A stretch of DNA of 64,000 nt from Azospirillum rugosum (GCF_017876155.1 NZ_JAGINP010000001.1:558001-622000); one strand, 5' to 3'; counted from the stretch's first letter, positions 8,195 to 19,023 are shown. The notes: generated from the letters alone by a model not told the origin. Made by a program: numbers and translations.

Positions 8195-8928
8195 ACACCA
8201 CCGTCGACGCGCTGCTGGAAGCGCGCCGCACCCGCCAGTGGCTGACGGCCCTTCCCGCTCCCCCCGTCAGCGAGGCGGACGCCTACGCCATCCAGGACGC
8301 CGTCGCCCGGCGCCTCGGCCCCGTCGTCGCCTGGAAGGTCGGCGCCCGCACGCCCGATTCGGAGCCCTTCCGCGCCCCGATCCACGCGGAGACCACCTTC
8401 ACCGGCGTGGACCGCCTGCCGGCCTCAATGTTCCAGGTGATCGGCATGGAGGCGGAGATCGCCTACCGCTTTGCCAAGGACCTGCCGCCCCGCGCCCAGC
8501 CCTACACGCGGGACGAGGTGCTGGACGCCGTTGAGTCCGTCCACCCGGCCTTCGAGATCGTGGACACCCGCTTCGCCGGTTTCGGCACCCAGGACGGGCT
8601 GAGCCACATGGCCGACCAGTTCAACCACGGCGCCCTGGTCGTCGGCCCGGCCATCCCGGACTGGCGCTCGCTCGACCCGATCAAGGAGCGCGTGACGCTC
8701 GACGTGGACGGCAAGCGCGAGATGGACACGGTCGGCGGCAACTCGGCCGGCGAACCCGTCCGCCTTCTGGTGTGGATGGCGAATGTCGGTGCCGTGAGCC
8801 TCGGCGGCCTGAAGACCGGCGACGTGGTCACCACCGGCTCCCACACCGGCACCGTCTTCGTAAAGCCCGGCAGCCGCAGCGTCGCGACCTACGGGACGAT
8901 GGGGACGTATGAACTGACGGTGGAGTAA
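8191..8928 (+). CDS. 2-keto-4-pentenoate hydratase-like (FAH superfamily) protein
   Basis: A 245-residue protein of the MhpD/HpcG hydratase branch of the fumarylacetoacetate hydrolase superfamily. Visible motifs include AWKVGARTPDSEPFRAPIH, the metal-site region GMEAEIAYRF with conserved acidic residues, a HPAFEIVDTRF segment carrying the second acidic ligand, and GDVVTTGSHTG near the C-terminus. Such enzymes hydrate 2-hydroxydienoates or decarboxylate oxo-acids using Mg2+ or Mn2+. The start codon overlaps the LacI gene stop, so it is translationally coupled. With the dehydrogenase upstream it suggests breakdown of a keto acid or hydroxy acid. Confidence 0.85.
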   Translation: MNTTVDALLEARRTRQWLTALPAPPVSEADAYAIQDAVARRLGPVVAWKVGARTPDSEPFRAPIHAETTFTGVDRLPASMFQVIGMEAEIAYRFAKDLPPRAQPYTRDEVLDAVESVHPAFEIVDTRFAGFGTQDGLSHMADQFNHGALVVGPAIPDWRSLDPIKERVTLDVDGKREMDTVGGNSAGEPVRLLVWMANVGAVSLGGLKTGDVVTTGSHTGTVFVKPGSRSVATYGTMGTYELTVE

Positions 8929-8942
8929 AAAGGGATCGCGTT

Positions 8943-9130
8943 GGGCCCCCACCCTAACCACAGTCGCTCGCAAGTCTCGCGACCGCGCGCCGCCTACGAT
9001 CGCCTTCGGCGCTCATCCGGCCTTCGGCCGTCGGCTCTGCGCCCCCACTTCGCGGGGGAGGGGACTGCCGCAACTCCGCGGACAAGTCCCTCCCCCCGTC
9101 GAAGATGGGGGGAGGTTAGGAGGGGGGCCC
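8943..9130. repeat. GGGCCCCCACCC-type palindromic repeat, copy 1
   Basis: GGGCCCCCACCCTAACC at the left edge is mirrored by an imperfect complement ending GGTTAGGAGGGGGGCCC at the right edge. Between them are hairpins such as CCCCACTTCGCGGGG and the pair CCCTCCCCC/GGGGGGAGG around GTCGAAGAT. It fills the space between the convergent hydratase and edd genes. Related copies at 14223 and 15983 have the same outer arms and inner hairpins. This copy is the longest, with extra sequence at 8960-9040. Confidence 0.85.
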
Positions 9131-9146
9131 AGCGCGACCACTCCCC

Positions 9147-10949
<1,803 letters not shown>

Positions 10950-10972
10950 GGGGCGATCCTTCGCTGCTGTGT

Positions 10973-11527
10973 TCAGGAAACGAGCGGGGCGACGCGGGCG
11001 GCGATCTCCGCCGGGGACGCATCGATGTCGCAGGTGATGCCGAATTCGTCCGCTGCCAAGGGCTCCAGCGCGGCGAATTGGCTGTCGAGCAGGCTGGTCG
11101 GCATGTAATGGCCGGTGCGCAGCGCCATCCGGCTGTGGATCAACTCCCGTGTGCCGCTGAGGTGCACGAACAGGACGCGCAAGCCCCCGGCGGCCAGCCG
11201 CTCCCGGTAGCGGCGCTTCAGCGCGGAACAGGAGACCACCACGCTCTCCCCCGAGGAGCGGGCCTGCGCGATCCGCGCGGCGATGGTGTCCAGCCAGCCC
11301 CAGCGGTCCTCGTCCTGCAGCGGGATGCCCGCGGACATCTTCGCGATGTTCTCCGCCGGGTGGAAGCTGTCGCCCTCCAGGAACGGCCAGCCGAGACTGC
11401 CCGCCAGCGCCTGTCCCACGGAGGTTTTGCCGCAGCCGGCCACACCCATCACCACGACGGCATCCACAGGGCCAGCTTTCCCAATGGCGATGTTAGCGGT
11501 AACATCAGAAGACGGATCAGAACGCAT
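10973..11527 (-). CDS. gntK: Gluconokinase
   Basis: Phosphorylates gluconate to 6-phosphogluconate. The P-loop is [46 protein letters not shown] and [19 protein letters not shown] are signature segments of the GntK family. The stop codon is certain but the start is not. ATG 11548 lacks a ribosome-binding site, ATG 11527 has GAGG nine bases upstream, and GTG 11467 (just before [10 protein letters not shown]) has GGGAAAG and is closest to the usual family length. A GntR-type operator covers 11490-11505, inside the longer forms, which favours the short form or an operator within the gene. Confidence 0.9.
   Translation of the reverse strand: MRSDPSSDVTANIAIGKAGPVDAVVVMGVAGCGKTSVGQALAGSLGWPFLEGDSFHPAENIAKMSAGIPLQDEDRWGWLDTIAARIAQARSSGESVVVSCSALKRRYRERLAAGGLRVLFVHLSGTRELIHSRMALRTGHYMPTSLLDSQFAALEPLAADEFGITCDIDASPAEIAARVAPLVS
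11490..11505. promoter_or_regulatory. GntR-type operator 1
   Basis: ATGTTAGCGGTAACAT has ATGTTA/TAACAT arms around four central bases and resembles the GntR operator of enteric bacteria (ATGTTACCCGTAACAT type). It is the exact reverse complement core of the second site at 11567. The pair lies between the divergent gntK and the LacI-family gene that probably encodes the repressor. This copy overlaps the 5' end of the longer gntK reading frame. Confidence 0.8.
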
Positions 11528-11566
11528 GCCGGGAAGCCTCAACGACATCAGTCAGGGAATGTTTCG

Positions 11567-11581
11567 ATGTTACCGCTAACA
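11567..11581. promoter_or_regulatory. GntR-type operator 2
   Basis: ATGTTACCGCTAACA matches the core of operator 1 in inverse orientation; the 14-base core TGTTACCGCTAACA is shared. The centres are about 76 bp apart, roughly seven helical turns, which would permit looping by a tetrameric repressor. It is about 77 bp upstream of the LacI-family gene start and could also serve autoregulation. Confidence 0.8.
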
Positions 11582-11657
11582 CCAAAGGCTTGTAAAGGGC
11601 TTTGCGACGCGGGATAATGGGCGACACGAAAACGCAACGCAGAACGCCCCATTTCCC

Positions 11658-12698
11658 GTGCCCACCCGCAAGCCCCGCTCCTCGCGCACCGGCCGCGCCA
11701 CCATGGCCGACGTGGCGACCGCCGCTGGCGTCAGCGCCATGACGGTGTCGCGCGCGCTGAACCGGCCCGACAAGGTCAGCGAGGAGGTGCGCGCCCGCGT
11801 CGCGGAGGCGAGCCGCCGTTTGGGCTTCGTGCCGAGCCGTCTGGCCGCAGCGCTCGCCACCGCGCGCAGCATGACGGTGACGGTGCTGATCCCGTCGCTG
11901 ACCAACTCCGTCTTCATCGACGTGCTGGCCGGCATCCAGGAGACGCTGAGCCCGCACGGCTACCAGCCGGTGATCGGCGTCACCGGCTACGCGCCGGAGG
12001 AGGAAGAGCGCGTGCTGCGCACGCAGCTCGCCAGCGGCCCGGACGGCGTCATCCTGACCGGCCTCGACCACACCCCCGCGACCTGGGACCTGCTGCGCGG
12101 CCTGCCCACCCCGGTCGTGCACACCATGGATCTGGCCCGAAATTTTGCTGGCGACACGGACGACGCCCTGACCGTCGGCTTCTCCCAGTTCGACGCCGGC
12201 CACGCCGTGGGGCGCCATCTGGTGGAGCGCGGGCGTCGGCGCATCGGCCTGATCGCCGGGCAGCTCGACCCGCGCACGCGCCAGCGCTGCGACGGCTGGC
12301 GGCAGGCGCTGGTCGAGGCCGGCCTGCACGACCCGGCGCTGGAACTCATGGTCCCGGATTCCACCAGCGTGGCGCTCGGCGCCGAATTGCTGGAGCGCAT
12401 GCTGGCCGCCCACCCGGACCTCGACGCGCTGTTCCTGTGCAACGACGACCTGGCGCAGGGCGCGCTGTTCCACTGCGCGCGCCGCGGCATCGCGGTGCCC
12501 GGGCGCTTGGCCGTCGCCGGCTTCAACGACCTGGGCGGAGCGGCCTGGACCATCCCGCCGCTCACCACCGTCGCCACCCCCCGCCACGCCATCGGCGTGG
12601 AGGCGGCGCGCCTGCTGCTCGCCGCCATCAACGGCAACGACAATGGGCCGCGAAGCGTGGACCTGGGCTTTCGCCTGATGGTCCGAGAGACCACTTGA
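11658..12698 (+). CDS. LacI-family gluconate repressor (GntR type)
   Basis: A 346-residue regulator with a GTG start. The DNA-binding segment is MADVATAAGVSAMTVSRALN, followed by the hinge LGFVPSRLAAALATARS. The sensor domain contains GRHLVERGRRRIGLIAGQ and VAGFNDLGGAAW, which is close to the GntR/IdnR branch. It is divergent from gntK-edd and upstream of gnd. Two palindromes of GntR type in the shared promoter region support the assignment. Gluconate or 6-phosphogluconate is the likely inducer, by family analogy. No clear ribosome-binding site precedes the GTG. Confidence 0.9.
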   Translation: MPTRKPRSSRTGRATMADVATAAGVSAMTVSRALNRPDKVSEEVRARVAEASRRLGFVPSRLAAALATARSMTVTVLIPSLTNSVFIDVLAGIQETLSPHGYQPVIGVTGYAPEEEERVLRTQLASGPDGVILTGLDHTPATWDLLRGLPTPVVHTMDLARNFAGDTDDALTVGFSQFDAGHAVGRHLVERGRRRIGLIAGQLDPRTRQRCDGWRQALVEAGLHDPALELMVPDSTSVALGAELLERMLAAHPDLDALFLCNDDLAQGALFHCARRGIAVPGRLAVAGFNDLGGAAWTIPPLTTVATPRHAIGVEAARLLLAAINGNDNGPRSVDLGFRLMVRETT

Positions 12699-12777
12699 AG
12701 TCCGCAACCAACCTCCGCCCGGCAGAGTTCATAGGGGCGGCGTGCATGAAAAAGAGAATCGACGGGAGTTCGTTGTG

Positions 12778-14211
12778 ATGGTGCAGGGTAACTCGGCCAA
12801 CCCCGGTGTTGGGAACATTGGCGCCGACATCGGTGTGGTTGGCCTGGGTGTGATGGGGCGCAACCTCGCCGCCAACCTGGCGGACCACGGGGCCACGGTC
12901 GCCGGCTACGACCTCGACGCCGGCCGCCGCGCCGACTTCGCCGCCCATGTCGCCGGGGCCGTGCCCTGCGCCTCGCCTGAGGAGCTGCTGGGTGCCCTGA
13001 AGGCGCCGCGCACCATCCTGATGATGGTGCCGGCCGGCGCGCCGGTGGACGCGCTGCTGTCCGCCCTGCTGCCCCGCCTGTCGCCGGGCGACGTGCTGAT
13101 CGACGGCGGTAACTCGCATTTCCGCGACACCAACCGGCGCTCCGCGCTGGCGCAGCAGAGCGGCGTGCATTTCGTCGGCCTGGGCGTGTCCGGCGGTGAG
13201 GAAGGCGCCCGGCGCGGCCCTGCGCTGATGGCCGGCGGCCCGGCGGAGGCGCTGGCCCCGGTCGCCCCGCTGCTGACCGCCATCGCGGCCCGCGCCCCGG
13301 ACGGGGATCCCTGCTTCGCCCGCGTCGGACCGGAGGGTGCCGGCCATTTCGTGAAGATGATCCACAACGGCATCGAATATGCCGACATGCAGCTCATCTC
13401 CGAGGCCTACTATCTGCTGCGCAACCTCGGCGGCTTCTCCTACGAGCGGCTGGCCGACAGCTTCGCGGAGTGGAACCGGGGGGAGCTGGCCTCCTACCTG
13501 ATGGAGATCACCACCGACATCCTGCGCACCCGGGATGCCGAGTCGGGCTCCCCGATTCTGGAGATCATCCGCGACGCCGCCGGCCAGAAGGGCACCGGCC
13601 ACTGGGCCGCGACCACCGCGCTGGAGCTGGGCATGCCCGCCCCGACCATCGCCGAGGCCGTGCACGCCCGCTGCCTGTCCGCCCTGAAGGATGAGCGCGT
13701 GCGCGCCTCCGCCGCCTTCCCCTCCCACACCGCGGCGACCCCGGACGATCTGGTCTCCTCCGTCGGCGACGCGCTGCTCGGCGGGCGGATCGCGGTCTAC
13801 GCCCAGGGCTTCGCGGTGATCGCCGCCGGCAGCCGCCAGTTCGGCTGGGACGTGGACCTCGCCGCCGTGGCGCGCATCTGGCGCGGCGGCTGCATCATCC
13901 GCGCCCGCCTGCTCGACCGCATCCTGGCGGCGCTCAGCCGGACGCCCGACCTGCCCAACCTGATGCTCGACCCGGAGATATCCAGCCTGATGACCCGGGG
14001 GGACGCCGGCTTCCGCCGCGTCGTGGCGCAGGCGACGCTGGCGTCCGTACCGGTCCCCGCCATGTCCTCGGCGCTCGCCTACTGGGACGGCTACCGCAGC
14101 GGCCGCCTCTGGGCGAACATGATCCAGGCCCAGCGCGACTATTTCGGCGCCCACGGCTACGAACGCATCGACCGCCCGGGCATGGTCCACACGGAGTGGA
14201 AGCCGGCGTAA
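12778..14211 (+). CDS. gnd: 6-phosphogluconate dehydrogenase, decarboxylating
   Basis: A 477-residue enzyme that oxidises 6-phosphogluconate to ribulose 5-phosphate with CO2 release. The Rossmann motif is VVGLGVMGRNLAANLADHG; the substrate site shows IDGGNSHFRDTNRR, GVSGGEEGARRGPALMAGG and the catalytic KMIHNGIEYADMQLISEAY. RRVVAQATLASVPVPAMSSALAYWDGY is the C-terminal signature. ATG 12778 is chosen because GGGAG precedes it by nine bases; a GTG at 12742 would add 12 residues. With edd and gntK it gives two fates for 6-phosphogluconate. The length suits the long (about 470 residues) Gnd class. Confidence 0.94.
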   Translation: MVQGNSANPGVGNIGADIGVVGLGVMGRNLAANLADHGATVAGYDLDAGRRADFAAHVAGAVPCASPEELLGALKAPRTILMMVPAGAPVDALLSALLPRLSPGDVLIDGGNSHFRDTNRRSALAQQSGVHFVGLGVSGGEEGARRGPALMAGGPAEALAPVAPLLTAIAARAPDGDPCFARVGPEGAGHFVKMIHNGIEYADMQLISEAYYLLRNLGGFSYERLADSFAEWNRGELASYLMEITTDILRTRDAESGSPILEIIRDAAGQKGTGHWAATTALELGMPAPTIAEAVHARCLSALKDERVRASAAFPSHTAATPDDLVSSVGDALLGGRIAVYAQGFAVIAAGSRQFGWDVDLAAVARIWRGGCIIRARLLDRILAALSRTPDLPNLMLDPEISSLMTRGDAGFRRVVAQATLASVPVPAMSSALAYWDGYRSGRLWANMIQAQRDYFGAHGYERIDRPGMVHTEWKPA

Positions 14212-14222
14212 GGGGTCGCGCT

Positions 14223-14353
14223 GGGCCCCCACCCAACCCTCCCCCACCTTCGGCGGGGGAGGGCTTTTCGGGACGCGCGACGGAGTTCCCTCCCCCGTCG
14301 AAGATGGGGGAGGGTTAGGGTGGGGGCCCAACGTAAGAACCTCGTGGGGGCCC
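14223..14353. repeat. GGGCCCCCACCC-type palindromic repeat, copy 2
   Basis: Outer arms GGGCCCCCACCCAACCC (14223) and GGGTTAGGGTGGGGGCCC (ending 14329) enclose hairpins CCCTCCCCCACC/CGGGGGAGGG and CCCTCCCCCGTC/ATGGGGGAGGG. A further half-arm GTGGGGGCCCAGCGC follows at 14344-14358, suggesting a partial duplication of the right end. It sits between the convergent gnd and the S1C protease-like gene. Confidence 0.88.
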
Positions 14354-14370
14354 AGCGCAACCACCCGCCC

Positions 14371-15351
14371 TCAATGCCGCCGCCCCTGCTTCAGGAAGCG
14401 TTCCCGATCCGCCGACCCGACCCGCAGGTCGAACACGTCGCCCTCGCGTTCCAGGGTCATCGGCACGTCCACCCCGGCGGGCCCGAGCGCCCACAGCGCC
14501 CGGTAGAAGTCCGCCAGCGTGCCCACCGGCTCCCCGGCCACGGCGCGCACCACGTCGCCGGCGCGCAGTTCCGCGCGCTGGGCTGGGCCGTCGCCGGCCA
14601 GCCCGACCAGCACGACCCGGTCCTGCTCGTCCTGCGTGGCGTAGAGGCCGAGCCAGGGGCGCGTCGGCCCCTCCACCTTCCCCTTGGTCAGCAGGTCGTC
14701 CAGGATCGGCTTCAGCAGGTCGATGGGCACGCTCATGTTCAGCGGCAGGATGCGGTCGCCCGGCGCGCGGTATTGCAGCTGGAGCGACCCGATGCCCAGC
14801 AACTCGCCGCCGGAGCCCAGCAAGGCCGTCCCACCCCAATTCGGGTGCGCCGGCAGGGTGAACAGCGCGTCGTCGATCATGTATTCCCAATAGCCGGCGA
14901 ACTCCTGCTGGGCGACGATCCGCCCCTGGAGCGAGCGCTCCCGCCCGCCGGCCCCGGCCACCACGACGCTGTCGCCGACCTCCGCCCGCGTCGACGACCC
15001 CAGCGCCAGCGCGGGCGTGCCGAGCGGCTGCATCGCCTTGACGAGGCCGAAGCCGCTGGCGTGGTCGTAGGCGACGACGTCGGCCTGGACGGCGCGCCCA
15101 TCGTTGGTGGTCAGCCAGACCTCCTCCGCCTCCACGATCAGATAGCCGATGGTCAGGACGAGGCCGTCGGCGCTGATCACCGCCCCCTGCCCGGCCCGCT
15201 CCGTCCCCAGCACGTCGGCGGTGTAGGCGTCCTCCGGGATCATCGCGCGCAGGCTGACCATGCAGGACAGCGCGCGGTCCAGGTCATAGCCTAGGGCATC
15301 CGGGTCGGGCTGGAACTCCGGCGGGATCCGCCAGTCGTCGGACGATTGCAT
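14371..15351 (-). CDS. Trypsin-fold PDZ protein of HtrA type, catalytic residues lost
   Basis: A 326-residue protein with the layout of an S1C/HtrA protease: trypsin-like domain (about residues 45-220) and a PDZ domain (about 235-315, WLGLYA, LAGDGPAQRAELRAGDVVRAV). The active-site segments are altered. The strand that normally carries histidine reads ISADGLVLTIGYLIVEAEEV with no His, and the usual GNSGG serine loop reads PNWGGTALL, with Trp where Ser is expected. Only the Asp region, AYDHASGFGLVKA, is close to normal. No signal peptide is seen, so it may be cytoplasmic. ATG 15351 follows AAGGAGA. It is probably a binding or scaffolding protein. Confidence 0.82.
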   Translation of the reverse strand: MQSSDDWRIPPEFQPDPDALGYDLDRALSCMVSLRAMIPEDAYTADVLGTERAGQGAVISADGLVLTIGYLIVEAEEVWLTTNDGRAVQADVVAYDHASGFGLVKAMQPLGTPALALGSSTRAEVGDSVVVAGAGGRERSLQGRIVAQQEFAGYWEYMIDDALFTLPAHPNWGGTALLGSGGELLGIGSLQLQYRAPGDRILPLNMSVPIDLLKPILDDLLTKGKVEGPTRPWLGLYATQDEQDRVVLVGLAGDGPAQRAELRAGDVVRAVAGEPVGTLADFYRALWALGPAGVDVPMTLEREGDVFDLRVGSADRERFLKQGRRH

Positions 15352-15502
15352 CGCTGTCTCCTTAACCTGGGCCGCCCGGCTCATCACGGACCTCATGAAG
15401 GACTAAGTGTGCCGTGCCCCCCGATTCGTGAACCCCCCGCGGAGAACCCCGGGGCCGTCCCGGTGTTGTCAGGGTGCGAAACTCGACATAAGGGAGGCAG
15501 CC

Positions 15503-15973
15503 ATGGGCCTGTTCGATTTCTTCCGCCGCGAATTCGGCGAAAAGGTCAGCGACACCGACACCCCGACGCCCGACGAGCTGAAGACCCACGTCTCGCAGCT
15601 CGGCCTGCCGACGAACGGCCTCGACATCCAGGTCGCCGACGACACCGTGACCGTCCGCGGCAACGTCACCTCGCAGGAGGAAAAGGAGAAGATCGCGGTG
15701 GCGCTGGGCAACGTGAAGGGCGTGTCGCGCGTGGACGACCAGACCAACGTCGTCGGCTCCGCCCAGGACCAGCCGACCATGCCGCCCTCCAGCCAGCCGG
15801 GCCAGCAGACCCAGTTCCACACCGTGGAGAAAGGCGACACCCTGTCCGCCATCGCCAAGCAGGTCTACGGCGATGCCTCGGCCTACAACCGGATCTTCGA
15901 GGCCAACAAGCCGATGCTGAAGGACCCGAACAAGATCTACCCCGGCCAGGTCCTGCGCATCCCGCCGCGGTAA
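15503..15973 (+). CDS. BON-LysM protein (Kbp/YgaU-like)
   Basis: A 156-residue protein starting MGLFDFFRREFGEKVSD. A BON domain covers about residues 25-85 (DIQVADDTVTVRGNVTSQEE, VKGVSRVDDQ), and a LysM domain follows at about 108-155 (HTVEKGDTLSAIAKQVYGDA, KIYPGQVLRIP). This is the arrangement of E. coli Kbp (YgaU), a cytoplasmic potassium-binding protein. No signal peptide is present, in agreement with that. The ATG has AGGGAGG seven bases upstream. It is divergent from the protease-like gene. Confidence 0.88.
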   Translation: MGLFDFFRREFGEKVSDTDTPTPDELKTHVSQLGLPTNGLDIQVADDTVTVRGNVTSQEEKEKIAVALGNVKGVSRVDDQTNVVGSAQDQPTMPPSSQPGQQTQFHTVEKGDTLSAIAKQVYGDASAYNRIFEANKPMLKDPNKIYPGQVLRIPPR

Positions 15974-15982
15974 TTTTTGCGA

Positions 15983-16119
15983 GGGGAGTGGTTGTGTTGG
16001 GCCCCCACCCAACCCTCCCCCACCTTCGGCGAGGGAGGGCTTTCAGGAACGCCCCGCGGAGTTCCCTCCCCCGCGAAGTGGGGGAGGGTTAGGGTGGGGG
16101 CCCGACACAACCACTCCCC
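15983..16119. repeat. GGGCCCCCACCC-type palindromic repeat, copy 3, with extended arms
   Basis: The core arms are GGGCCCCCACCCAACCC and GGGTTAGGGTGGGGGCCC. Here the inverted symmetry extends outward: GGGGAGTGGTTGTG (15983-15996) pairs exactly with CACAACCACTCCCC (16106-16119). Inner hairpins are CCCTCCCCCACC/GGCGAGGGAGGG and CCCTCCCCCGC/GTGGGGGAGGG. It lies between the convergent LysM and yehW-type genes. Confidence 0.9.
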
Positions 16120-16139
16120 GCTCAACCACCCCCAAAATC

Positions 16140-16907
16140 TCACCCCCTCCGCCACCGCACCGACAGCGCCGCCAGCCGGTCGAAGCCGAAGTCCAGCACC
16201 ACGGCCAGCGCCGCGACGATGACCGCCCCCTGGATCACATAGGCCTGGTTCGACCCGTTCAGCCCGACGATGATCGGCAGCCCCAGCGTCTTCGCCCCGA
16301 CGGTGGAGGCGATGGCGGCCGTGCCCACGTTGATGACCACGGCCGTGCGCACGCCGGCCAGGATCACCGGGGCGGCCAGCGGCAGCTCCACCCGGAACAG
16401 CCTCTCCACCGGCCCCATGCCCAGGCCCCGCGCGCTCTCCAGCACCGCCTCCGGCACGCCCTCCAGCCCGGCCACCGTGTTCTCCACGATGGGCAGCAGG
16501 GCGTAAAGAGTCAGCGCGATTAAGGCCGGCTTTGGCCCGAAGCCCATGACCGGGACCGCCACCGCCAGCACCGCCACCGGCGGGAAGGTCTGGCCCATGG
16601 TGGCCACCGCCTCCAGGATGCCGCGGAACTCCGCCCCGGACGGTCGAGTCACGAAGACGCCGGCGGCGCAGCCCGCCACGACGGCCATCAGGCTGGACAG
16701 CCCGACCAGCGCCAGATGGTCGAGCGTCAGCGCCAGGAAGCTGTCGGCCTCGTAGAGCGGCCGGTCGAGCGCCGGGAAGGCCGCGGCGAACAGCGGCTTC
16801 AGCAGCGGCATACCCAGCACCAGCGCCACCAGCACCGCGACCGCCAGCGTCAGCCGGTCGGTCAGGAACGCCATCCGCCAGCGCACCGTCGTCGAACCCG
16901 GCCTCAT
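16140..16907 (-). CDS. yehW: Osmoprotectant ABC permease, YehW type
   Basis: A 255-residue inner-membrane permease of the glycine betaine/quaternary amine class. Visible landmarks are MGQTFPPVAVLAVAVPVMGF, ALTLYALLPIVENTVAGLEG, and the ATPase-contact loop ESARGLGMGPVERLFRVELP. The ATG overlaps the ATPase gene stop (ATGA), so translation is coupled. It is the last gene of a four-gene operon whose order matches E. coli yehZYXW. It probably pairs with the YehY-type permease. Confidence 0.9.
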   Translation of the reverse strand: MRPGSTTVRWRMAFLTDRLTLAVAVLVALVLGMPLLKPLFAAAFPALDRPLYEADSFLALTLDHLALVGLSSLMAVVAGCAAGVFVTRPSGAEFRGILEAVATMGQTFPPVAVLAVAVPVMGFGPKPALIALTLYALLPIVENTVAGLEGVPEAVLESARGLGMGPVERLFRVELPLAAPVILAGVRTAVVINVGTAAIASTVGAKTLGLPIIVGLNGSNQAYVIQGAVIVAALAVVLDFGFDRLAALSVRWRRG

Positions 16908-17833
16908 GACCGTACAACGTCGGACAGGTGCAGCACCCCGGCCGGGCGCCCGCGCGCGTCCACCACGGGCAGCCGGTCGGTGCCGCGCGCCACCATCTCG
17001 GCGATAGCTTGGCGCAGCGGAGCATCGATCGGCAGCGGCGCGCCGGGCACCTTCTCCACATCCGGCCGGACGCGCTGGCCGACCGTCTCCACGGCCAGCA
17101 GCTTCAGCCCCCAGTCCTCCCGCCCGATCAGGTCGCGCACCGTGTCGTTGGCGGGACGGTGCAGGATCTCCAGCGGTGGCCCGAACTGGATCAGCCGGCC
17201 ATGATCCAGCACGGCGATTCGGTTGGCGAGCTTCAGCGCCTCGTCCATGTCGTGGGTGACGAAAACGATGGTCGTGCCCGTCGCCTTGTGGATCGCCGTC
17301 ATCTCCGCCTGCAGCGCCCCGCGCGTGATGGGGTCGAGCGCGCTGAATGGCTCGTCCATCAGCAGGATGGCCGGCTCCGCCGCCAGCGCGCGGGCGACGC
17401 CGACGCGCTGCTGCTGCCCGCCGGAGAGCTGGTGCGGGTAGGCGTCGCGGAAGCGCCGCGCGTCCAGCTTCAGCAGGTCCAGCAGGTCCGACACCCGGTC
17501 GCGCACCCGCGCCTTCGGCCAGCCGAGCAGGGTCGGCACGGTGGCGATGTTGCGCTCCACCGTCCAATGCGGGAACAGCCCGACATTCTGGATGACGTAG
17601 CCCATGCGCCGGCGCAGGTCCTCCGGCCGCAGCATGGCGATGTCCTCGCCGCCGACGCGGATGGTCCCCTCGTCCGGCACGATCAGCCGGTTGACCATTT
17701 TCATCAGGGTGGACTTGCCGGACCCCGACGGGCCGATCAGGACGCAGAACTCCCCCGCCTCCACCGTCAGGGACACGCCGTCCACCGCCGTCCAGGGCTC
17801 GAACCGCTTCGTCACCCGCTCGAACGTGATCAC
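16904..17833 (-). CDS. yehX: Osmoprotectant ABC ATP-binding protein, YehX type
   Basis: A 309-residue ATPase. Walker A is [13 protein letters not shown], the signature is [15 protein letters not shown], Walker B is [16 protein letters not shown], and [19 protein letters not shown] is the switch region. A C-terminal extension (about 240-309) ends [21 protein letters not shown], which is a CBS-like motif as in OpuCA and YehX. A GTG start at 17833 follows GGGAGG by eight bases and overlaps the preceding stop (GTGA). It drives import through the YehW and YehY partners. Confidence 0.92.
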   Translation of the reverse strand: MITFERVTKRFEPWTAVDGVSLTVEAGEFCVLIGPSGSGKSTLMKMVNRLIVPDEGTIRVGGEDIAMLRPEDLRRRMGYVIQNVGLFPHWTVERNIATVPTLLGWPKARVRDRVSDLLDLLKLDARRFRDAYPHQLSGGQQQRVGVARALAAEPAILLMDEPFSALDPITRGALQAEMTAIHKATGTTIVFVTHDMDEALKLANRIAVLDHGRLIQFGPPLEILHRPANDTVRDLIGREDWGLKLLAVETVGQRVRPDVEKVPGAPLPIDAPLRQAIAEMVARGTDRLPVVDARGRPAGVLHLSDVVRS

Positions 17834-19005
17834 GCCGCACGCCTCCCAATAATCGAGACGGCGAGTTTCAGCGCCGCATCCACCGCCACCGCCAGCACGA
17901 TCACTGGCACCGCCCCCAGCAGCACGAGGTCCAGCGCGTTGGCGAACAGCCCCTGGAACATGATCGCCCCCAGCCCGCCGGCCCCGATCAGCGCCGCCAC
18001 CGCGGCTAGCCCAACCGCCTGCACCAGTGTGATCCGCAGCCCCGACAGGAACACCGGCAGGGCCAGCGGCACCTCGACCTTCAGAAAGATCTGTCGCTTC
18101 GTCATGCCCATGCCGCGCGCCGCCTCCCGCACCGCCGAGGGCACGCCGTCCAGCCCCTCCACCGTGTTGCGCACGATGGGCAGCAGCGAATAAAAGGTCA
18201 GCGCAATCACCGCCGGCACCGGCCCGACCCCGGCGATCCCCAGTCCCGGCAGGGCGTTGGCCAGCACCGACAGAGGCGCCAGCAACAGCCCGAACAGCGC
18301 GATGGACGGCACCGTCTGGACGACGTTCAGCACCGGGAAAACCGCCCGCCGCACCCGCGGCACCCGCTGCGCCAGCACGCCCAGCGGCACGCCGACCAAC
18401 AGCGTCGGCACCAGCGCCGCGGCCACCAGCACCGCGTGCCGCACCACGGCGGCGGCGAAGACGTCCCGCTGGTTCGCGTATTCCTTCAGAATCGACAGCT
18501 GGTCCAGCCGGCCGGAGGCGAGCATCACCCCGATCAGCCCCGCCGCCACCGCCCCCACGGCGATGCGCCACGCGGACGCCAGCCCCAGCCGCCGCACGCC
18601 GTCCATGGCGGCCAGCAGCGCCGCCGCCTCCATCACCCAGAATCCGGCGCCGAAGGAGGTCCGCGCCGCCGGCGCCGCGTTGGCGGCCAGCCGCGCCGCT
18701 TGCTCCCCCGCCAGCCACACCAGCCCGACGGCGAACAGCACCCCCGCCGCCACATAGGCCACGGACACGAGCCGCCCCGGCCGCAGGAACGGCACGGCGA
18801 GCACGACCGCGCCCGGCAGCAGGACCAGCCAGTCCGCCGCTCCCTCCAACGCCGCCCCCTCCAACGCCGCCCACAGCGCGACCGGCCGCCCGGACAGCAG
18901 CCGGTTGGGCGCGAAGCCGAGGAACGGCAACGTCAGGGCCGCGGCGGCGATCGCAGCGGCCAGCAGCAGCGCGACGCGGTTGTGCAGGATCGTTCGGTGG
19001 GGCAT
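17830..19005 (-). CDS. yehY: Osmoprotectant ABC permease with N-terminal membrane extension, YehY type
   Basis: A 391-residue permease. The first 170 residues contain additional hydrophobic segments not found in short permeases, as in E. coli YehY. The C-terminal half has the transport domain: [40 protein letters not shown] and [21 protein letters not shown] short internal duplication [12 protein letters not shown] is visible near residue 47. It begins 18 bp after the binding-protein gene ends. Confidence 0.92.
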   Translation of the reverse strand: MPHRTILHNRVALLLAAAIAAAALTLPFLGFAPNRLLSGRPVALWAALEGAALEGAADWLVLLPGAVVLAVPFLRPGRLVSVAYVAAGVLFAVGLVWLAGEQAARLAANAAPAARTSFGAGFWVMEAAALLAAMDGVRRLGLASAWRIAVGAVAAGLIGVMLASGRLDQLSILKEYANQRDVFAAAVVRHAVLVAAALVPTLLVGVPLGVLAQRVPRVRRAVFPVLNVVQTVPSIALFGLLLAPLSVLANALPGLGIAGVGPVPAVIALTFYSLLPIVRNTVEGLDGVPSAVREAARGMGMTKRQIFLKVEVPLALPVFLSGLRITLVQAVGLAAVAALIGAGGLGAIMFQGLFANALDLVLLGAVPVIVLAVAVDAALKLAVSIIGRRAA

Positions 19006-19023
19006 CCCCTTACGGTTGCCCGG

